From Solimonas sp040754295 (GTDB lineage Bacteria; Pseudomonadota; Gammaproteobacteria; Nevskiales; Nevskiaceae), in contig JBFMCQ010000013.1 in the NCBI GenBank assembly GCA_040754295.1, positions 4,825 to 68,824 on the forward strand: a stretch of DNA of 64,000 bases, in the 5' to 3' direction. Shown piece by piece: positions 43,551-52,006 of the stretch. Under the pieces are notes generated by a model, which saw nothing but the letters and a program-made list of their open reading frames with translations, did no database searches and was not told the DNA's origin. The translations under genes and the position numbers were made by a program. Position 1 is the stretch's first letter, and every line of letters begins with the position of its first letter.

Positions 43551-44366
43551 CTAGGACGACACGCACGCGCTGAGGTAGCGCCGCGTGAGCTCGACGAGTT
43601 CGTCCAGGCTGCCGACGATCGTGTCGGGCAGATCGGGATAGCGCGTGGTGCCGGGGAAGATCTTGTCGATCCAGTGCCGGTCCCAGCCGGCACCGTTGTA
43701 GAACACGGCAGTCACGCCCGCGGCCTTGGCTGCGACGACGTCGGTGGTGCTGTCGCCCACGTACCAGCAGCTCTCGCCCGCCTCGGCGCCCAGATTCTCG
43801 AGCGCCCTGAGGATGAGGTCGGGGTGCGGCTTGCGGCTCGAGACATCGTCGCCGCAGACGATCGTGTCGAACAGCTCGTGCCAGCCGGTGCTGTCGACCA
43901 TGTAGATTTCGTGCGCCATGAACTGGCGGCTGCGATTCGACAGCACGCCGAGCTGCACACCGAGACCGCGGATCTCGGCCAGCCTTTCGCGCGCGCCGGT
44001 CTCCAGCGGCTTCACGGCGCCGAAGTGCCTGCTGTAGCTGCGGTCGAACTCGCGGTGCGCGATGGCCTTGGCCTCCTGGTCGGCGCCGAAGAGCACTTCG
44101 AACACGTCGGTACGCGAGATCTTGCGCTCGGCCTTGATCTTCGGATGCAGGCGCGCGTGCTCGCGCACGTACTTCACGAGCCGCGCGTCCTCGAGCGTCT
44201 TCGACTGCCCCGGTGACACCAGCCGCTCGACGAGCCCGAGGTCGACGAGGCGCGGCAGTACCTCGTCGAGCGCGTAGTACATCGCGTCCATCGTGTCGAC
44301 CAGCGTCGCATGCCAGTCGAACAACATCACCCGCGGTCGTGCGCGCGGCAGCTGCAGGATGCTCAT
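43551..44366 (-). CDS. HAD-superfamily hydrolase with atypical motif I
   Basis: A 271-residue HAD hydrolase. Motif I is MLFDWHATLVDT, where the second catalytic Asp of D-x-D is His. Motif II is VLSNRSRQF, motif III is SSRKPHPDLI and motif IV is VGDSTTDVVA. A cap domain lies between motifs I and II. The closest classical comparison is phosphonatase-type DWAGT, which also lacks the second Asp. I start at ATG 44366 (MSILQLPRARPR). ATG 44378 is possible. The substrate is unknown, and a phosphatase or phosphonatase-like role is inferred. Confidence 0.8.
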   Translation of the reverse strand: MSILQLPRARPRVMLFDWHATLVDTMDAMYYALDEVLPRLVDLGLVERLVSPGQSKTLEDARLVKYVREHARLHPKIKAERKISRTDVFEVLFGADQEAKAIAHREFDRSYSRHFGAVKPLETGARERLAEIRGLGVQLGVLSNRSRQFMAHEIYMVDSTGWHELFDTIVCGDDVSSRKPHPDLILRALENLGAEAGESCWYVGDSTTDVVAAKAAGVTAVFYNGAGWDRHWIDKIFPGTTRYPDLPDTIVGSLDELVELTRRYLSACVSS

Positions 44367-44390
44367 GGCGACGAGCATAGCGGAAGCCGC

Positions 44391-44425
44391 AAAAAAAGCG
44401 GCCCCGCAGCCGTCGCCACGGGACC
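44391..44425 (-). terminator. Rho-independent terminator after the DUF4382 gene
   Basis: On the minus strand GGTCCCG (44425-44419) pairs with CGGGGCC (44406-44400) with one G-T pair, followed by GCTTTTTTT (A-tract 44391-44397). It lies 21 bases past the stop at 44446. Confidence 0.75.
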
Positions 44426-44445
44426 GCCGGTGCCATGGATGGCCG

Positions 44446-45381
44446 CTACGGCGCGGCTTCGATCGCGAAGTCCTGTGTCGTCACCTGGTCGGCGGCGATG
44501 GTCACGTCCGCAGTCGGGCCGAAAGCGATCGGCTCGTCGGCCTCTGCCGTGTCGTCGCCCGCCTGGCAGCTGAAGGCCGCGGTGTAGTCGCCGGCGAGCA
44601 GGAAGCCAGCTTCGTAACTGAAGTCGCCCGAGCCGTCGTCCTTGGGCACGAGCAGCGCCGAAGTCAGTGGCTCCGGCTCGACGCCGTCGACATCGTCCAC
44701 CGCCACCCCGGCACCGCCGTAGATATAGATCGCCGCGCCCTCGCCGCTGACGGAATCGGCGGTGCAGCCTTCCTGCAGCAGCAGGTCGGACGCGACGGTT
44801 CCGGCCAGCGTGCCGACCTGTGCGTTGTCGACGACGCGCAGCACCGGCCGCAGGTTGTAGCAGCCGGTCACGCCGCGCTCGGCGATCGAGCGGCGCAGAT
44901 CGAAATCGACGGTATACGCCGCCAGGCCGCCGGCGGCGACCGTGATCGGGCCCTTGACCTTGAGCCCGCTCTGTCCGCCGCTGGGCACGACCAGGGGATA
45001 ATCGGTGCCGTCGATGCGGATGTACGACGGAAACGGCGTCGCCAGGTTGTTGCAGTTCGCGTCCTCGGTGTCGAGGATCAGACGCACCTCTTCGTACTGA
45101 CCCACCGGCACGACTTCATCCTGGACCAAGAACTCGCTGTTCGCGCCCTGCAGGGCCAGCAGGTCGATGCTCCGCGGCGAGTCGAATGTGAACACTTCGC
45201 GGGGCTCGCCGTCCGCGCCGAGCAGCTCGACGGCGACGAAGGTCACGACGACCGCTTCCGCTTCGTCGACCGGAGCGTCGGTCACGGATAGTGAAAGGCG
45301 TCCTTCGGTGTCGTTGTCATCGTCGTCGCCGCAGCCGGCCAGCAGCACGGTGGCCAGCAGGCCGGAGATGATCCATTTCAT
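44446..45381 (-). CDS. DUF4382-domain lipoprotein
   Basis: A 311-residue lipoprotein with lipobox LLAGC followed by GDDDDND. DUF4382 features are GRLSLSVTDAPVDEAEAVVV near the N-terminus, then LQGANSEFLVQDEVVPVGQY and a later RPVLRVVDNAQVGTLAGTVA. The second half is a beta-rich, carboxypeptidase-regulatory-like region. AGAGGA lies upstream of the ATG. The family is exported and surface- or periplasm-located in many bacteria, with no defined function. A terminator follows. Confidence 0.88.
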   Translation of the reverse strand: MKWIISGLLATVLLAGCGDDDDNDTEGRLSLSVTDAPVDEAEAVVVTFVAVELLGADGEPREVFTFDSPRSIDLLALQGANSEFLVQDEVVPVGQYEEVRLILDTEDANCNNLATPFPSYIRIDGTDYPLVVPSGGQSGLKVKGPITVAAGGLAAYTVDFDLRRSIAERGVTGCYNLRPVLRVVDNAQVGTLAGTVASDLLLQEGCTADSVSGEGAAIYIYGGAGVAVDDVDGVEPEPLTSALLVPKDDGSGDFSYEAGFLLAGDYTAAFSCQAGDDTAEADEPIAFGPTADVTIAADQVTTQDFAIEAAP

Positions 45382-45636
45382 CGTGGCAATCCTCTTTGTC
45401 CGCCGGGCTCGTCTAGTTAGGCGGCGCCCCTGCGCCGCGCCCTGCCCTGTGACGAGTATGCGCCATCACGGCGCGGCGACACCTTGCATCCGCCAATCTT
45501 AACCGGGCCTGACCGGCGAGCCACGGACGCGCCTCCACACAGCGCCGCCGACCGTCGTGGCGCGGGGCTGAACGATGCCGCAGCACAGGAGTATGCTGCG
45601 GGCGTCACCCGAGCCGATTCGGGAAGGATGGCAGGC

Positions 45637-46053
45637 ATGGCCAAAGGCATACGCAGGGTCAACAACTACGTGCTCCACGCCAACGATGCGCCGGGCGAAG
45701 GCGCGCATCTGCTGAAGACGCTGAAGAAGCACCAGGTGAATCTGCTCGCGCTCACGGCGTTTCCGGCCGGTGCCGGCGGCTCGCAGGTCGAGCTGATTCC
45801 GGAGGACTCGGCGCAGCTGGAGCAAGTCGCGCGCCGTTACGGCTGGACCTTGTCCAAGAAGAAGACCGGATTCCTCGCGCAGGGCCGCGACCGCGCCGGT
45901 GCCCTGGCCAAGCTCGCCGAAAAGCTCGGCAAGGCCGGCATCAACATCACCGCGGTCGACGCCGTGTCCGCCGGCGGCGACCGTTACGGCGCGGTGTTCT
46001 GGGTCAGGCCCAAGGATCTGGAGAAGGCCGCAACGGTGCTCGGCGCCAGATAG
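45637..46053 (+). CDS. ACT-domain protein
   Basis: A 138-residue protein with two ACT-like halves: VNNYVLHANDAPGEGAHLLK with LLALTAFPAG, and AQGRDRAGALAKLAEKLGKA with GINITAVDAVSAGGDRYGAV. ACT domains bind small ligands such as amino acids. ATG 45637 (MAKGIRRVNNYV) follows AAGGATGG at good spacing, and ATG 45628 is an alternative. No enzymatic domain is attached. It stands alone between a divergent lipoprotein gene and a convergent oxygenase gene. Confidence 0.8.
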   Translation: MAKGIRRVNNYVLHANDAPGEGAHLLKTLKKHQVNLLALTAFPAGAGGSQVELIPEDSAQLEQVARRYGWTLSKKKTGFLAQGRDRAGALAKLAEKLGKAGINITAVDAVSAGGDRYGAVFWVRPKDLEKAATVLGAR

Positions 46054-46136
46054 CCGCCCGGACGGCCCCCTGCGCAACCGCATGCGGCGCGCGCTGGGGC
46101 GCGGCAGCCCGCCCGAGCGGCTGCGCCGGGCGCGCG

Positions 46137-46976
46137 TCAGGGCCGGCGCTGCTTGCGCAGCCATTCGCGCTGGCGCCGCGCGGCGCGGCGCATGAACGGC
46201 GCGAGCGCGCCGGCGTCGATGACGCGACTGTGCAGGCGGTGCCAAGGGCGCTTCAGCGGGCGCGCGAAATCGACGAACAGCACGACGCGACAGTCGCCGC
46301 TGTCGTTCCAGGCTTCATGGTTGAAGCTGTCGTCGAAGATCAGCGCCCGGCCCTCTTCCCAGCGACACAGGCGGTCGCCGACGCGCAGGCCGCAGCGCGC
46401 CGGGTCGGCCACGCGCAGCCCCAGGTGCAGGCGCAGCACGCCGTTGTAAGCCCCACGGTGCGGCGGCACGTGCTTGCCGGGCTCGAAGATGCTGAAGAAC
46501 GCGTTCTTCACGTCGGGCACGAGCGCAAGCGCTTCCATCGTGCGCGGACAGCGCGCGGCGTTGTCGCGGCAGTCCATGCCCACGGCCTTGAGGAAGTAGG
46601 TCTTCCACAGAGTGTCGCGCTGGATCGTGCGGACCTCTTCGACGATGTCCTGGAAACACGGAATCGCCGTGCCTTCCGCGAGCAGCATGTCGAGCTCCTC
46701 GCGGATCCCGCGCCAGCGCGCTTCCAGTGCCGGCACCCAGGGAAAGCAGCCGGCGTCGTAGACCAGCGGATCGCCATGCACCGAGACGGCGGCGATACCC
46801 GCTTCGAGCAGATCCTGCGCGGCGTGGCCGATGCGATCGAGGATGCCGCGCGGTGGCGTGAGCGTGCGCGCACGCAGGCGCCGGCGGTCGGGCGCCGCTG
46901 CACTACCCTGGGTGTTTACGGTCAATCGGTCCACGCGACTGAAACCATCACGGTTGTCGCCTAAGATTGCGCCCAT
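46137..46976 (-). CDS. Aspartyl/asparaginyl beta-hydroxylase-family Fe(II)/2OG oxygenase
   Basis: Up to 279 residues. The oxygenase core has HVPPHRGAYNGVLRLHLGLR and IFDDSFNHEAWNDSGDCRVV, then LFVDFARPLKRPW, matching the His ... His/Arg arrangement of the Asp/Asn beta-hydroxylase and LpxO family. The N-terminal ~35 residues are not conserved-looking, and the true start may be later than ATG 46976, whose codon overlaps the divergent M14 start within CATG. A GTG near 46935 is one alternative. The family hydroxylates peptide or lipid A acyl targets. The substrate here is unknown. Confidence 0.8.
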   Translation of the reverse strand: MGAILGDNRDGFSRVDRLTVNTQGSAAAPDRRRLRARTLTPPRGILDRIGHAAQDLLEAGIAAVSVHGDPLVYDAGCFPWVPALEARWRGIREELDMLLAEGTAIPCFQDIVEEVRTIQRDTLWKTYFLKAVGMDCRDNAARCPRTMEALALVPDVKNAFFSIFEPGKHVPPHRGAYNGVLRLHLGLRVADPARCGLRVGDRLCRWEEGRALIFDDSFNHEAWNDSGDCRVVLFVDFARPLKRPWHRLHSRVIDAGALAPFMRRAARRQREWLRKQRRP

Positions 46977-48054
46977 GGCCAAGCTGTTGCATAGACCGTT
47001 CAGTACGGGAAGGTTTCCGGAACTGGAAACGCTGCGCACGCTGATCCGGCGCGCGGGCGACAAGGTGCGCAGCGAGGTCGTATGCGAAGTCGGTCTTCGC
47101 GGCGAGCAGCTGCCGGTGTATTGCGTGGAGATGGGCTCGCCCTCGCCCGACGTGCCGGCGGTCGGCTTCTTCGGCGGCATCCACGGCGTCGAGCGCATCG
47201 GCTCGCAGGTGCTGCTCGCGTTCATGCACGGGCTCATCGAGCGCCTGCACTGGGACGAATCGCTGCACGCGCTCCTCGAACGCCTGCGCTTGGTGTTCAT
47301 GCCGCTGGTCAATCCGGGCGGAATGCAGCTGCGTACGCGCAGCAATCCGGCCGGCGTCGATCTGATGCGCAACGCGCCGGTGGACGGCGATCATGAAGTC
47401 TCCTGGCTGCTCGGTGGACAGCGTCTGACGCGCCTGCTGCCATGGTACCGCGGCCGCAGGGGCGCGCCGATGGAGCCCGAGGCGCGGGCGCTGTGCCGGG
47501 TCGTCGAAGAGCGCCTGCTGCCGCATCGCTTCAGCCTTTCGCTGGACTGCCACTCGGGTTTCGGCGCGAAGGACCGCATCTGGTTCCCCTATGCACGTAC
47601 CCGCCAGCCGATCGACTGCCTTCCGGAAATCTATGCGCTGCGTACGATATTTCGCAACACGCATCCGCATCACGGCATCTACACGATCGAGCCGCAGGCG
47701 CGCCAGTACACGACGCACGGCGATCTCTGGGACTATCTGTACGACCGCGGCAGGGCGAGCGGCGCGGGCACGTTCATCCCGCTGACGCTGGAGATGGGCT
47801 CGTGGCTCTGGGTGAAGAAGAGCCCGGTGCAGCTTTTCTCGATGCTCGGCATCTTCAATCCGCTGGTCCCACACCGCCATCACCGCATCCTGCGTACGCA
47901 TCTGACCCTGTTCGACTTTCTGCTGCGGGCGGCGCTGTCGTACCGGCGCTGGTGTCCGCAAGCCGAGACGCGTCAGGCCTTGCTTGAATCCGCACTCGCC
48001 TACTGGTACGGGCCGCAGTATCTCAACAAGGAGCTGCACGCCGTCCGCGGCTGA
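46975..48054 (+). CDS. M14-family metallopeptidase-like protein
   Basis: A 359-residue cytosolic-looking protein. The zinc ligands are H and E in FFGGIHGVERIGSQVL and a His in SLDCHSGFGAKDRIW. RSNPAGVDLMRNAPVDGDHE fits the substrate Arg/Asn region of M14 carboxypeptidases. The start at 46975 (MAKLLHRPF) overlaps the divergent oxygenase start. A TAAGAT -10-like box lies 13 bases upstream, so the leader would be very short. It could trim peptides or deacylate amino-acid conjugates. The exact substrate is unknown. Confidence 0.82.
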   Translation: MAKLLHRPFSTGRFPELETLRTLIRRAGDKVRSEVVCEVGLRGEQLPVYCVEMGSPSPDVPAVGFFGGIHGVERIGSQVLLAFMHGLIERLHWDESLHALLERLRLVFMPLVNPGGMQLRTRSNPAGVDLMRNAPVDGDHEVSWLLGGQRLTRLLPWYRGRRGAPMEPEARALCRVVEERLLPHRFSLSLDCHSGFGAKDRIWFPYARTRQPIDCLPEIYALRTIFRNTHPHHGIYTIEPQARQYTTHGDLWDYLYDRGRASGAGTFIPLTLEMGSWLWVKKSPVQLFSMLGIFNPLVPHRHHRILRTHLTLFDFLLRAALSYRRWCPQAETRQALLESALAYWYGPQYLNKELHAVRG

Positions 48055-48083
48055 TAAAAAGAGGCCCGCGCGATAGCGGGCCT
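48055..48083 (-). terminator. Rho-independent terminator for the small lipoprotein gene
   Basis: On the minus strand AGGCCCGC and GCGGGCCT form an 8-bp stem with a six-base loop, followed by CTTTTTATC. It ends at the stop of the convergent M14 gene. Confidence 0.8.
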
Positions 48084-48138
48084 GGGTCAATGCCGCGATC
48101 GATTCGCGGGGAGTGTCCGCTATGGCCGGCCGCGCGCG

Positions 48139-48390
48139 CTATTCGGCCGCCGCGGGAGCCGCAGGCGTCGGTGTCGGGGTCGCCTCGGGCGTCGCCGACG
48201 GCATTTCCGCACCCGGCATCGGCGCGGCGCCCGGCGCAGGCGTGCTCGTCTGATCGTACTGTACGGCGGGATAGCTATCCGTCGATTCGCCTTCGTCACT
48301 CTCCTGCCTGCAGCCCGTAAGCCCGATGCCCAGGCCGATCATCGTGGCCAGCGAGAGAGCGCCCCAATTGAGTGGCTTCTGCAACTGCAT
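48139..48390 (-). CDS. Small lipoprotein with Pro/Ala-rich tail
   Basis: An 83-residue lipoprotein. LATMIGLGIGLTGCRQESDE has the lipobox LTGC. The mature part is acidic and then becomes a Pro/Ala/Thr-rich low-complexity tail (EATPTPTPAAPAAAE). GGAGC lies seven bases before the ATG. No domain is present. It is probably an envelope structural or filler peptide. It has its own terminator at 48055-48083. Confidence 0.7.
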   Translation of the reverse strand: MQLQKPLNWGALSLATMIGLGIGLTGCRQESDEGESTDSYPAVQYDQTSTPAPGAAPMPGAEMPSATPEATPTPTPAAPAAAE

Positions 48391-48669
48391 GTCACAAGCT
48401 CCGTATGCGACTGACGCGTGCGCACGCAGCCTACGCGAGCAAGCTGAACGCCACCTAAACGGACGGCAGAGCGCCTGTCCGGTACAGCCGCCTGCGGGAA
48501 CCGTCGGGCCTGGCGCGGCGTGCGCCCTGGGCTCGACGGCTGAACACCGCCGGGCCCGGACGCGCCCGTAGAATTCAGGACGAATTCAGTCCTTCTTCGG
48601 AACGATGCCCGTAGTGGCTGCGGCGCGCCGCGCCGCTCCCCGGTTCAGCCAGCAAGGAGGAATTGCGAC

Positions 48670-49248
48670 ATGAAGGCAGTCAAATCAGCCGCTGCAAGCG
48701 CCGTCCTGATCGGCGCACTGTGCACGCCGGCGTTCGCCGCGGGCGAGCGCGGTACGGGGGACAAGGTCGAGGATGCGTGGATCGACGGCAGCATCGAGAC
48801 GGCGTTCCTGTTCAACACGCATCTGAACAACTTCAAGATCGACACCGACGTGAACAATGGCGTCGTCACGCTCCGCGGAACGGTCGAAAGCGACATCGAT
48901 CGCGATCTTGCCGAAGAAATCGCGAAGGGCGTCGAGGGCGTCGCGCGGGTCGATAATCAGCTCGTCGTCGGCACCGTGGAGCCCGAGGACCGGGATCGCG
49001 CCCAGGCGCAGTCGCGAGATTTCCGCCAGTGGGCAGAAGACGCGACCACGACCGCGGAGGTGAAGGCAAAGCTGCTCGCCAATGACAACACGGAAGGACT
49101 GGCGATCGACGTCGATACGCGCAGCAGCGTCGTGACGCTGTCCGGCGAGGTGAAGTCGAGGGAGGAAGCGCAGCTCGCCGAGCAGATCGCCGACAACGTC
49201 GATGGCGTCGTCGAGGTGCAGAACGAGCTCAGGGTCGCGTCGAAGTAG
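48670..49248 (+). CDS. Periplasmic BON-domain protein (OsmY-like)
   Basis: A 192-residue exported protein. The signal peptide is AAASAVLIGALCTPAFAAGE. Two BON domains follow: IETAFLFNTHLNNFKIDTDV with GVVTLRGTVESDIDRDLAEE, and VKAKLLANDNTEGLAIDVDT with VVTLSGEVKSREEAQLAEQI. BON domains bind phospholipids and stabilise the envelope under osmotic stress. AAGGAGGAATT is an excellent Shine-Dalgarno. A strong terminator follows. Its neighbours (DUF1328, CsbD) are also typical general-stress proteins. Confidence 0.92.
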   Translation: MKAVKSAAASAVLIGALCTPAFAAGERGTGDKVEDAWIDGSIETAFLFNTHLNNFKIDTDVNNGVVTLRGTVESDIDRDLAEEIAKGVEGVARVDNQLVVGTVEPEDRDRAQAQSRDFRQWAEDATTTAEVKAKLLANDNTEGLAIDVDTRSSVVTLSGEVKSREEAQLAEQIADNVDGVVEVQNELRVASK

Positions 49249-49269
49249 GCGAAGCCCCGCTCATACGAC

Positions 49270-49304
49270 GATGCCCGGAGCACCTGCTCCGGGCATCGAT
49301 TTCT
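49270..49304 (+). terminator. Rho-independent terminator after the BON gene
   Basis: GATGCCCGGAGCA and TGCTCCGGGCATC form a perfect 13-bp stem with a CC loop (49270-49297), followed by GATTTCT. It lies between convergent genes and may serve both. Confidence 0.8.
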
Positions 49305-49323
49305 CTGTACCCGCCTGCGGAGG

Positions 49324-49488
49324 TCATGCTCTCGGCCTTCGGCCCATGATCAGCGAGATGACCGCCAGGGCCAGGAAGACGACGAACAGAACCTTCGCGA
49401 CCGAGGCCGCTCCGGCGGCGATACCGACGAAGCCGAACAGCGCGGCGACGATCGCGATGATGAAGAATACGGCTGCCCAGTAAAGCAT
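49324..49488 (-). CDS. DUF1328 small membrane protein
   Basis: A 54-residue protein with two membrane segments, MLYWAAVFFIIAIVAALFGF and ASVAKVLFVVFLALAVISLI, matching DUF1328/UPF0391 (YtjA-like). GAGGAGG lies six bases before ATG 49488. The open frame extends to 49548 but that extension overlaps an inverted repeat and has no family match. Members are often induced by stationary-phase or osmotic stress. Confidence 0.9.
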   Translation of the reverse strand: MLYWAAVFFIIAIVAALFGFVGIAAGAASVAKVLFVVFLALAVISLIMGRRPRA

Positions 49489-49521
49489 CGTGGCCTCCTC
49501 GCCGGGGTGGCCGGCGCTCGT

Positions 49522-49620
49522 GTGAATCTCGCGCGGCGAGATACCCACCTACCCTCGAGGGGAGACCCCACGCAGCGCGTGCAGCGGGAGAGGGAAGCGG
49601 CCATGCCGCGCGAGATTCAC
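49522..49620. repeat. Inverted repeat upstream of the DUF1328 gene
   Basis: GTGAATCTCGCGCGGC (49522-49537) and its exact reverse complement (49605-49620) flank a 67-base spacer. A further CCATGCCGC/GCGGCATGG pair overlaps the right arm. This may be a REP/MITE-like element. Confidence 0.8.
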
Positions 49621-49649
49621 GTTCCGGGGTGCGGGCGGCGGCATGGCCG

Positions 49650-49868
49650 TTAGTGACGCTTCGCCGACGACTCCTGGGCATCGAGGAAACGCTCCACCTC
49701 CATCTGCGCTTCTTCACGCGCAATGCCGTAGCGCTCCTGGACCAGACCCTGCAGGCGCTGCAGATCGCCGTCCACGCGCTGCACGTCGTCGTCGGTGAGC
49801 TTGCCCCATTGCGAGCGCAGGCGGCCGGCGAGCTGGTTCCATTGTCCTTTGAAGGTTTCTGCATTCAT
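49650..49868 (-). CDS. CsbD-family stress protein
   Basis: A 72-residue protein. MNAETFKGQWNQLAGRLRSQ with WGKLTDDDVQRVDGDLQRLQ is the CsbD signature. CsbD proteins are small, hydrophilic and stress-induced, with unknown molecular role. AAGGAGAG lies upstream of the ATG. It is likely cytosolic and coregulated with the DUF1328 gene on the same strand. Confidence 0.93.
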   Translation of the reverse strand: MNAETFKGQWNQLAGRLRSQWGKLTDDDVQRVDGDLQRLQGLVQERYGIAREEAQMEVERFLDAQESSAKRH

Positions 49869-50073
49869 GGCTGTCTCTCCTTGACGGTGACATTGACGGT
49901 AGTATCCGAATAGGCTGCGGCGCGCGCCGCATTCATAGCTTTTGCGGCACGCCGTGAACTTGCACTGAACCCGGGCCGCAGCGCGCAGCGGGCGCGGCGC
50001 TTGCTTCGCCCGGCTCGCCGCGCAGTACGCACGGCGTTAGCATTGACGCCGCGCAGTTTTCAGGGGACGCTTC

Positions 50074-50478
50074 GTGAGAAAGGCGAACAACTCGCACAAC
50101 CTCGTCATCGGCTACGCGCTATGGATTTTCGGCTTCATGGGCGCGCACCGCTTCTACTACGGCCGCCAGATCACCGGCACCATCTGGTTCTTCACGCTGG
50201 GGCTGCTGTTCATCGGCTGGATCATCGATCTGTTCCTGATTCCATCGATGGACCGCGCGGCCGACATGCGCTACCAGGAGGGCCGCGTCGACTATTCGAT
50301 CGCCTGGCTGCTGCTGACGTTTCTCGGCATCTTCGGCATCCACCGTTTCTACATGGGCAAGTGGATCACCGGCCTGATCTATCTGCTGACCGGCGGGCTG
50401 TTCCTGATCGGCATCCTCTACGACTACTGGACGCTCAACGCGCAGATCGACGAGGTCAATCGGACAGTGCCGGTGTAG
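50074..50478 (+). CDS. Tandem TM2-domain membrane protein
   Basis: A 134-residue protein with a GTG start. It contains two TM2 repeats: FGFMGAHRFYYGRQITGTIW and FLGIFGIHRFYMGKWITGLI, each followed by a second membrane helix (FFTLGLLFIGWIIDLFLIPS and LLTGGLFLIGILYDYW). G-x-H-R-F-Y-x-G is the TM2 core motif. The function of bacterial TM2 proteins is poorly defined. It is a single-gene unit before the SDR gene. Confidence 0.88.
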   Translation: MRKANNSHNLVIGYALWIFGFMGAHRFYYGRQITGTIWFFTLGLLFIGWIIDLFLIPSMDRAADMRYQEGRVDYSIAWLLLTFLGIFGIHRFYMGKWITGLIYLLTGGLFLIGILYDYWTLNAQIDEVNRTVPV

Positions 50479-50537
50479 CAGCCTGAGCAACTTCGGGGCG
50501 ACGGACGTTCCGACGGAGTCGATTGGAGGACGCGCAG

Positions 50538-51488
50538 ATGGCAGAGAAATGGACGGCGGCGGACATCCCGCCGCAGCACGGCCGCCGCTTCGTCGTCACC
50601 GGCGCGAACAGCGGGCTGGGCCTGGAAACCTGCATCGCCCTCGCAGCCGCGGGCGCGACCGTGATCATGGCCTGCCGCAATCCGCAGAGGGCGGCCGCGG
50701 CCGCCGCCGAGCTGCGCCGCCGCGTGCCGTCGGCGGCGCAGCCCGAGCCGATGGCGCTGGATCTCGCCGACCTGGCGTCCGTGCGCAGCTTCGCGGCCGA
50801 GCTGTCGGCGCGCCACGACCGGCTCGACGCGCTGATCAACAACGCCGGCGTGATGGCGATCCCGTTCCAGCGCACGCGCGACGGTTTCGAGATGCAGATC
50901 GGCACGAACCACTTCGGCCATTTTGCGCTGAGCGGCCTGCTCTTCGGGCGGCTGCAGGCCACCGCCGGCGCGCGCATCGTCAACGTCGCCAGCCTCGCGC
51001 ACCGCTGGACGCGCGGCATCGACCTGGACGACCCCGGCTTCGAGCGCCGCCGCTACAACAAGTGGGATGCGTACGGCAAAAGCAAGCTCGCGAATCTGCT
51101 GTTCACGTTCGAGCTCGACCGGCGGCTGCGCGCCGCGCATTCCGGTGTCGCGGCGGTTGCCGCGCATCCGGGCTATGCGGCGACGAACCTGCAGTTCGTC
51201 GGCCCCGACCAGGAAGGCTCCGCACTCGGCCGCGCGCTGATGCGCCTGGGCAACGCGCTGCTCGCACAGCCGGCGTCGATGGGCGCGCTGCCGACGCTGT
51301 ACGCGGCAACCGCGGCCGACGTGCACGGCGGCGACTACATCGGGCCGGGCGGCTGGCAGCAGATGCGCGGCTATCCGCGCAAGGTGGGCTGCCGCCGCGA
51401 CGCGCGCGATCCACAGCTCGGCGCTCGGCTGTGGGCGCTCTCCGAGCGCATGACCGGGGTCTCCTGGCTCAGCGCCACGCCCGAATGA
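50538..51488 (+). CDS. Short-chain dehydrogenase/reductase
   Basis: A 316-residue classical SDR. The NAD(P)-binding motif is VVTGANSGLGLETCIA, NNAGVMAIPFQRT contains the NNAG motif, and the active-site Tyr-x3-Lys is in WDAYGKSKLANLLFTF, with Ser in IVNVASLAHRW. PGYAATNLQ follows. The layout resembles retinol dehydrogenase-like SDRs. GGAGG lies eight bases before ATG 50538. The substrate is unknown. Confidence 0.9.
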   Translation: MAEKWTAADIPPQHGRRFVVTGANSGLGLETCIALAAAGATVIMACRNPQRAAAAAAELRRRVPSAAQPEPMALDLADLASVRSFAAELSARHDRLDALINNAGVMAIPFQRTRDGFEMQIGTNHFGHFALSGLLFGRLQATAGARIVNVASLAHRWTRGIDLDDPGFERRRYNKWDAYGKSKLANLLFTFELDRRLRAAHSGVAAVAAHPGYAATNLQFVGPDQEGSALGRALMRLGNALLAQPASMGALPTLYAATAADVHGGDYIGPGGWQQMRGYPRKVGCRRDARDPQLGARLWALSERMTGVSWLSATPE

Positions 51489-51655
51489 AGCGCGGCGCGA
51501 AGCGGAAGCACCGCCGCGCCGGGGCCACACCTCGCAGACCGTTGGCGCAGCGGCCCGCTTCGCCGTCGCGGCTCGCCCGGATCGGCGCCGGCGGTGACGT
51601 CCGATCGCGGCCGGTCGGGGCTTCATCGGCGAGTGCTGCGGGCTAAACTTTTCGC

Positions 51656-51916
51656 ATGATCAAGCTCAGGCTCAACATCCTGCTGCCGCCCGCGGCAGTT
51701 CTCCTCGGCGCCTGTGCCGGCGCGCCCGATCAGGCCTGGACACCGGCACCCTGCCGCGGGCACTGCGCAACGCATACCGACGGCTACGAATGGGCGCAGC
51801 GCAGCAACCTGCGCGATCCCGGCGCCTGCGAAGGTTATCCGGACGCGTTCGTGCGCGGCTGCCGCAACGGCATCGAGGATCTGGAACAGCTGCGGCCGGC
51901 GTCGAAGGGCATCTGA
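51656..51916 (+). CDS. Small Cys-rich lipoprotein
   Basis: An 86-residue lipoprotein. LNILLPPAAVLLGACAGAPD carries the lipobox LGAC. The mature part has further cysteines in PCRGHCATHTDGYEWAQRSN, DPGACEGYPDAF and GCRNGIEDLE, suggesting two disulfides in the periplasm. No family is recognised. It ends 90 bases before selO. Confidence 0.65.
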   Translation: MIKLRLNILLPPAAVLLGACAGAPDQAWTPAPCRGHCATHTDGYEWAQRSNLRDPGACEGYPDAFVRGCRNGIEDLEQLRPASKGI

Positions 51917-52006
51917 GGGCGGTCCGAATTCTTCGCGAACCAGACCGCACCGTCCGCAATCCAAACCTGTGTATCGCCCATCCGCGGCGTGTAGAGCCCA
52001 TCGGCC

